Part shown: positions 5,654 through 8,501 of the stretch, piece after piece | Layout: the number at the start of each line of letters is the position of its first letter | Position numbering within the stretch: position 1 is the stretch's first letter | Assembly: GCA_024653225.1 (NCBI GenBank) | Contig: JANLGA010000034.1 | Coordinates: 11,702 to 20,202, forward strand | Source: Bacillota bacterium | GTDB lineage: Bacteria > Bacillota > Sulfobacillia > JABLXB01 | Direction of reading: 5' to 3' | Length of the DNA: 8,501 nucleotides | Program-made: the position numbers and the translations under genes | Notes under the pieces: generated by a model | Database searches by the model: none | The model's input: the letters and a program-made list of their open reading frames with translations, nothing else | Told to the model about the DNA's origin: nothing

Positions 5654-7438
5654 TCAGCGCTCGTCTCCGATGTTGAGCCGCTTGATCTTGTAGTACAGGC
5701 TCCTTGTGGCTATACCGAGGCGGCGCGCGGCTTCGGTCTTGTTGCCCCTGGCTCGCTTGAGCGCCTGTAAGATGACCTCGCGCTCTATCCTCTGGACGGC
5801 CTCGGACAGGTTCGCACCCTCCGCGGAGTGTCGGGCGGACGCCCACCTCGCCCCCTCGAACCCGGAACGCTTCCGCCCGAGGGGCGGAAGGTGGGCCGGG
5901 AGGATCACGTCCTCGCTGTACTTCATGTTGATCATCGCCCGCCCCAGGACGTTCTCGAGTTCGCGCACGTTCCCCGGCCAGTCGTACGATTCGAACACCT
6001 TTATGACCTCGGGAGACGCCGACTTGACGCACCTGCCGTACTGCTGGTTGAACTTCCTTATCAAGTAATGAACCAACAGCGGGATGTCCTCCCGCCTCTG
6101 CCTGAGCGGTGGGATGAATATGGGAACGACGTTGAGGCGGTAGTACAGGTCCTCGCGGAAAGTGCCCGCCTCGACGGCCTGCTCGAGGTTAATGTTCGTC
6201 GCCGCGATTATCCTGACGTCCACGCCTATCGGTGTATTGTCGCCGACCCTCACTATCTCTTTTTCCTGGAGCACCCTCAACACCTTGGTCTGAAGGTTCA
6301 GGTTCATCACGCCGATCTCGTCGAGGAACAAGGTTCCCCCGCCGTCTTCCTCGAATAACCCTCTTCTCCCCCTTCTCCGCGCGCCCGTGAAGGCCCCCTC
6401 AACGTACCCGAACAGCTCGCTCTCCAGCAGCGTCTCGGCTATGGCCGCGCAGTTGACGCGAACGAAGGGCCCCGTGCGCCTCGGGCTCAGGTTGTGGATC
6501 GCGTGGGCGAACAGTTCCTTGCCGGTCCCGCTCTCCCCACGCAATATGACCGTGGCCGGCGTTTCCGCGGCCCTCTTCGCGTGCTCGATGGCATCGCGAA
6601 TTACCTGGCTTTCTCCAATGACATCCTCGAAAGTGTATTTCGCTTCGAGCCTCCTCACCAGGTGTTTCATTCGATCGAGCTCCTCGGTGAGCCTGATGAT
6701 CTCGGACGTGTCGTGGATCACCGCCACGCTCCCCTTGAGGTGCCCTTCCACCAGGATCGGGGCCACGTCCACGACCACCTCCCGCCTGCCGGGCCCGACC
6801 TTCATCGGCACGCCCTTCACGGGCTGGCCCGTACGGAGCACCTGGAGGTGCATGCTTTCCCCTTCGGCGATGTCCACGGTCGGCGGCTTACCGAGCACGT
6901 CCTCGGCAGTCAGCCCCGTCAACCTGGTGTATGCGGGGTTGATGAGCATACCCATACCACGGGCGTCCACCACGGAGATGGCGTCCTGGGTACAATTGAT
7001 TATCGCCTCCAGCATGCTCTGGACTTCCTTCAGGTTCGTTATCTCGGAGGCCAGGCTCTTCACCTCGGTGATGTCCCTGAATACAGCGACGGCGCCGACG
7101 ATGCCGCCGTCCTTATCCCTCACGGGGACCCTGTTGGTCACGATGACGGTTTTCCCCATGTCCTGCTGCTGGTTCAGCTCGGCCTTCCCGGAGCGGACCA
7201 CGAGATGGAGGCGCGTATTCGGTATCACCTCTTCCGCCGGTCTGCCGATGATGTCGCGGGCGTTCAGGCCCGTGAGCTTCTCCGCCGCCGAGTTCATCAG
7301 CCTGATCACGCCGGATTTGTCAACGGCGATCATCCCGTCGTGGGTCGAATCGAGGATAGTGAGGAGCTGGTCTATGGCGGACGCCTGATTCCTGAGCAAC
7401 TCCTCGTATGCACGGGCCACCACGCTGAGAACGTCCAT
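5654..7438 (-). CDS. Sigma-54-dependent transcriptional activator with two PAS domains (BkdR/RocR-like)
   Basis: A cytoplasmic AAA+ enhancer-binding protein that hydrolyses ATP to open sigma-54 promoters. Residues below are counted from the GTG at 7447. Order: PAS 1 (about 24-130, DGMIAVDKSGVIRLMNSAAE), PAS 2 (about 143-250, DAISVVDARGMGMLINPAYT), a short helical linker (250-272), the AAA+ domain (about 273-515) and a Fis-type helix-turn-helix (about 566-590, GNKTEAARRLGIATRSLYYK). The AAA+ domain has Walker A GESGTGKE (304-311), the sigma-54 contact loop GAFTGA (351-356) and Walker B GTLFLDE (371-377), all intact, so it should be active. There is no receiver domain and no membrane segment; the PAS domains probably sense a small ligand or redox state. 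I prefer the ATG at 7438 (594 residues) because GAGGGTGA lies 5 bases upstream; the GTG at 7447 has no spaced Shine-Dalgarno. It sits directly upstream of the sigma-54 promoter it most likely serves, as bkdR does in Bacillus. Its own promoter looks sigma-H-like. Confidence 0.93.
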   Translation of the reverse strand: MDVLSVVARAYEELLRNQASAIDQLLTILDSTHDGMIAVDKSGVIRLMNSAAEKLTGLNARDIIGRPAEEVIPNTRLHLVVRSGKAELNQQQDMGKTVIVTNRVPVRDKDGGIVGAVAVFRDITEVKSLASEITNLKEVQSMLEAIINCTQDAISVVDARGMGMLINPAYTRLTGLTAEDVLGKPPTVDIAEGESMHLQVLRTGQPVKGVPMKVGPGRREVVVDVAPILVEGHLKGSVAVIHDTSEIIRLTEELDRMKHLVRRLEAKYTFEDVIGESQVIRDAIEHAKRAAETPATVILRGESGTGKELFAHAIHNLSPRRTGPFVRVNCAAIAETLLESELFGYVEGAFTGARRRGRRGLFEEDGGGTLFLDEIGVMNLNLQTKVLRVLQEKEIVRVGDNTPIGVDVRIIAATNINLEQAVEAGTFREDLYYRLNVVPIFIPPLRQRREDIPLLVHYLIRKFNQQYGRCVKSASPEVIKVFESYDWPGNVRELENVLGRAMINMKYSEDVILPAHLPPLGRKRSGFEGARWASARHSAEGANLSEAVQRIEREVILQALKRARGNKTEAARRLGIATRSLYYKIKRLNIGDER

Positions 7439-7520
7439 CCTCTTCACCCTCGCACGAGTTCGTCAACTTGAGCGCCGCACCACGCCTTGTGCCACGAGCA
7501 TGATGTCTGCGTGTTCAACT

Positions 7521-7548
7521 ATTCTGCGCGACGCTGCGCGTATCCTGT
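7521..7548 (-). promoter_or_regulatory. Sigma-H-like promoter of the sigma-54 activator gene
   Basis: The minus strand has ACAGGATAC, 12 bases, GCAGAAT. The Bacillus sigma-H consensus is RNAGGAWWW, 11-12 bases, RNNGAAT, so only the last base of the -35 element differs. It lies after the spo0A terminator and about 80 bases before the ATG at 7438. No convincing sigma-A promoter was found in this gap. The assignment rests on the consensus remembered from Bacillus subtilis. Confidence 0.6.
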
Positions 7549-7568
7549 TCTCGAAATCCTGTCTCGAA
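7542..7568. repeat. Imperfect tandem direct repeat (14/13 bases) at the activator promoter
   Basis: ATCCTGTTCTCGAA (7542-7555) is followed directly by ATCCTGTCTCGAA (7556-7568), the same unit less one base. Read on the minus strand each unit contains ACAGGAT, so the repeat duplicates the -35-like element of the sigma-H-like promoter. The copy nearer spo0A has no matching -10. It may be a binding site for two regulator subunits or just a small duplication. Confidence 0.7.
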
Positions 7569-7594
7569 AACTATAAAGCCGCCCGAGGGCGGCT
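7566..7594 (-). terminator. Rho-independent terminator after spo0A
   Basis: On the minus strand the palindrome AGCCGCCC-TC-GGGCGGCT (7594-7577), which would fold as a 7-base-pair stem with a four-base loop, is followed by TTATAGTTTT, an adequate though interrupted U-tract. It lies 16 bases past the spo0A stop and separates spo0A from the activator gene, which therefore needs its own promoter. Confidence 0.85.
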
Positions 7595-7610
7595 CGCTGA
7601 CTTCGTTCTT

Positions 7611-8372
7611 TCACGACGCTTTGAGGTCCATCCTCAACTTGTCGGCGACCATGGCGATGAACTCCGAATTCGTCGGCTTTCCCCTCTCCTGGCTCACGGT
7701 GTGTCCGAACATGTTGTTTATGAGGTCAATGTTCCCCCTGTTCCATGCCACCTCTATCGCGTGCCTGATGGCCCGCTCGACCCTGCTCGGCGTCGTCCTG
7801 TACTTTGCCGCTATCGTAGGGTATAGCTCCTTCGTGATGGCCGACAGGAGCTCCACCTTGTTGGTCACCATGATTATCGCGTCCCGTATGTATAGGTATC
7901 CCTTTATGTGAGCGGGAATCCCGATCTCGTGGATGATGTTCGTTACTTCGGATTCCATGCTCCTCGAACGTGCCTGGGGTATTCGGGGGATGGGGGCGGC
8001 GGAGCACATTTGCCTTATGCGACTGACCAGGATGTCGAGATTGAATGGCTTGAGCACGTAGTAGTCGGCGCCCAATTCCACCACGCGGTGAGTGATGCTT
8101 TCCTGCCCGAAGGCAGTTAAGATGATGACGCGCGGGCGGACGGCGAATTCCCCCGACGCCAACTTCTCGAGTACGGCTATGCCGTCCACGTGCGGCATGA
8201 TGATGTCAAGGATTAAGACGTCGGGGCTGACCTTCTTGATCAGTTCGAGCGCCTCGTCCCCGTTGTAGGCCATTCCGGCGACTTCCATGTCGGGTTGGTT
8301 CTGGATATGGTTCTTCAGCAGCTCACAGAAGTCCCTATTGTCGTCGGCAATGGCCACCCTGATCTGTCCCAC
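7611..8372 (-). CDS. spo0A: Sporulation master response regulator Spo0A
   Basis: Spo0A is the DNA-binding response regulator that is phosphorylated through a kinase or phosphorelay and commits endospore formers to sporulation. With the GTG start at 8372 the protein is 253 residues. The receiver domain (1-120) shows the acidic pair D10/D11, the phosphoacceptor D56 in VLILDIIMPHVDG, T86 in LTAFGQ and K108 in LKPF. D56 is the number used in Bacillus subtilis, which supports this start. After a short linker (about 121-140) the Spo0A-type DNA-binding domain (141-253) has IIHEIGIPAHIKGYLYIRDA, the helix SRVERAIRHAIEVAW (196-210) and PTNSEFIAMVADKLR near the end, all highly conserved. A TTG at 8396 would add eight residues (MSLKGVRA) without a family equivalent; AAGGGGGTC is correctly spaced for the GTG. 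A terminator follows, and a sigma-H-like promoter precedes. The usual upstream neighbour, spoIVB, would be beyond the window. Confidence 0.97.
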   Translation of the reverse strand: MGQIRVAIADDNRDFCELLKNHIQNQPDMEVAGMAYNGDEALELIKKVSPDVLILDIIMPHVDGIAVLEKLASGEFAVRPRVIILTAFGQESITHRVVELGADYYVLKPFNLDILVSRIRQMCSAAPIPRIPQARSRSMESEVTNIIHEIGIPAHIKGYLYIRDAIIMVTNKVELLSAITKELYPTIAAKYRTTPSRVERAIRHAIEVAWNRGNIDLINNMFGHTVSQERGKPTNSEFIAMVADKLRMDLKAS

Positions 8373-8378
8373 GGCCCT

Positions 8379-8387
8379 GACCCCCTT
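8379..8387 (-). promoter_or_regulatory. Shine-Dalgarno deciding the spo0A start
   Basis: AAGGGGGTC on the minus strand is about 7 bases from the GTG at 8372. It lies inside the reading frame of the longer TTG start at 8396, which argues that the shorter protein is the real one. Confidence 0.75.
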
Positions 8388-8406
8388 GAGTGACAATGGT
8401 TCCGTA

Positions 8407-8434
8407 GTTCTACGATCCCATTTGCTTATCCTTC
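8407..8434 (-). promoter_or_regulatory. Sigma-H-like promoter of spo0A
   Basis: The minus strand has GAAGGATAA (8434-8426), 12 bases, GTAGAAC (8413-8407). This fits RNAGGAWWW, 11-12 bases, RNNGAAT except for the final base of the -10 element. Transcription would begin near 8400, leaving a leader of about 28 bases. In Bacillus subtilis spo0A has a sigma-H promoter (Ps), which supports the call. The -10 element lies in a small palindrome, CGTAG-TT-CTACG (8403-8414). Confidence 0.7.
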
Positions 8435-8482
8435 TAGCGGAGGGAGTTTTTTCCTTTCCGCGCGTCCCCCCGAACGCCGGTG

Positions 8483-8501
8483 GGCCGGGGAGAACCCGGC
8501 C
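8483..8501. repeat. GC-rich inverted repeat at the right edge
   Basis: GGCCGGG (8483-8489) and CCCGGCC (8495-8501) form a perfect 7-base-pair stem with a five-base loop. There is no T-tract after it in the minus direction, so it is not a clear terminator of the gene upstream of spo0A; in the plus direction the window ends. Nothing else is recognised between here and the spo0A promoter except an A/G-rich (minus strand) stretch at 8441-8460. Confidence 0.5.

Noticed and set aside
6387..7388. A 333-codon open frame on the plus strand
   Set aside because: It runs antisense through the PAS and AAA+ coding sequence, is Ser/Thr-rich, has no Shine-Dalgarno and no known domain.
7470..7497. TGGCAC followed by GC-rich sequence upstream of the activator, considered as a sigma-54 promoter
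   Set aside because: The minus strand matches the -24 element, but the TTGC of the -12 element is absent at the required spacing.
7542..7570. Possible 0A boxes in the repeats upstream of the activator
   Set aside because: TGTCTCGAA and TGTTCTCGAA carry two or three extra bases relative to TGTCGAA, so they are not Spo0A sites by sequence.
8441..8458. Run of T on the plus strand, considered as a terminator
   Set aside because: No stem of reasonable strength precedes it on the plus strand, and no plus-strand gene is present.

Overview
The window reads as chromosomal DNA of a GC-rich, endospore-forming member of the Bacillota (Firmicutes) with an anaerobic, amino-acid-fermenting lifestyle. The evidence is a full Spo0A, sigma-H-like promoters, strong AGGAGG-type ribosome binding sites, frequent GTG and TTG starts, and an oxygen-sensitive ferredoxin-dependent 2-oxoacid oxidoreductase. 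I cannot name the genus. Every supported gene lies on the minus strand, so transcription runs from high to low coordinates.

Layout in transcription order. The right edge (8373-8501) holds a short inverted repeat and a sigma-H-like promoter. spo0A follows (8372-7611) with a GTG start and a rho-independent terminator (7594-7566). Next comes a second sigma-H-like promoter (7548-7521) and a PAS-PAS-AAA+-Fis activator of sigma-54 RNA polymerase (7438-5654). The 188-bp gap after it holds candidate activator sites (5554-5633) and a consensus-perfect -24/-12 sigma-54 promoter (5518-5503). From that promoter a compact operon runs off the left edge: a Leu/Phe/Val dehydrogenase-family paralog with phenylalanine-dehydrogenase-like features (5465-4401), a canonical leucine/valine dehydrogenase (4381-3314), a P-loop ATPase (3307-2600), then ferredoxin (delta), alpha (VorB), beta and gamma subunits of a 2-oxoacid:ferredoxin oxidoreductase (2598 to the left edge). 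Gaps are 1 to 19 bp, with one 4-bp overlap.

How it fits together (inference): the two dehydrogenases deaminate branched-chain and possibly aromatic amino acids to 2-oxoacids with NAD+. The oxidoreductase decarboxylates these to acyl-CoA and reduces ferredoxin. The PAS-domain activator senses a metabolite or redox signal and switches the operon on through sigma-54, comparable to BkdR and sigma-L control of the bkd operon in Bacillus subtilis. Placing activator and spo0A next to each other, each behind a sigma-H-like promoter, would tie this catabolism to the transition state before sporulation.

Main anomalies: the gamma subunit gene is frameshifted near position 263. The first dehydrogenase lacks two residues exactly where leucine dehydrogenase has its side-chain-specificity alanine. 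The tandem dehydrogenases seem to have diverged in substrate. No mobile elements, CRISPR arrays, tRNA or rRNA genes were seen.
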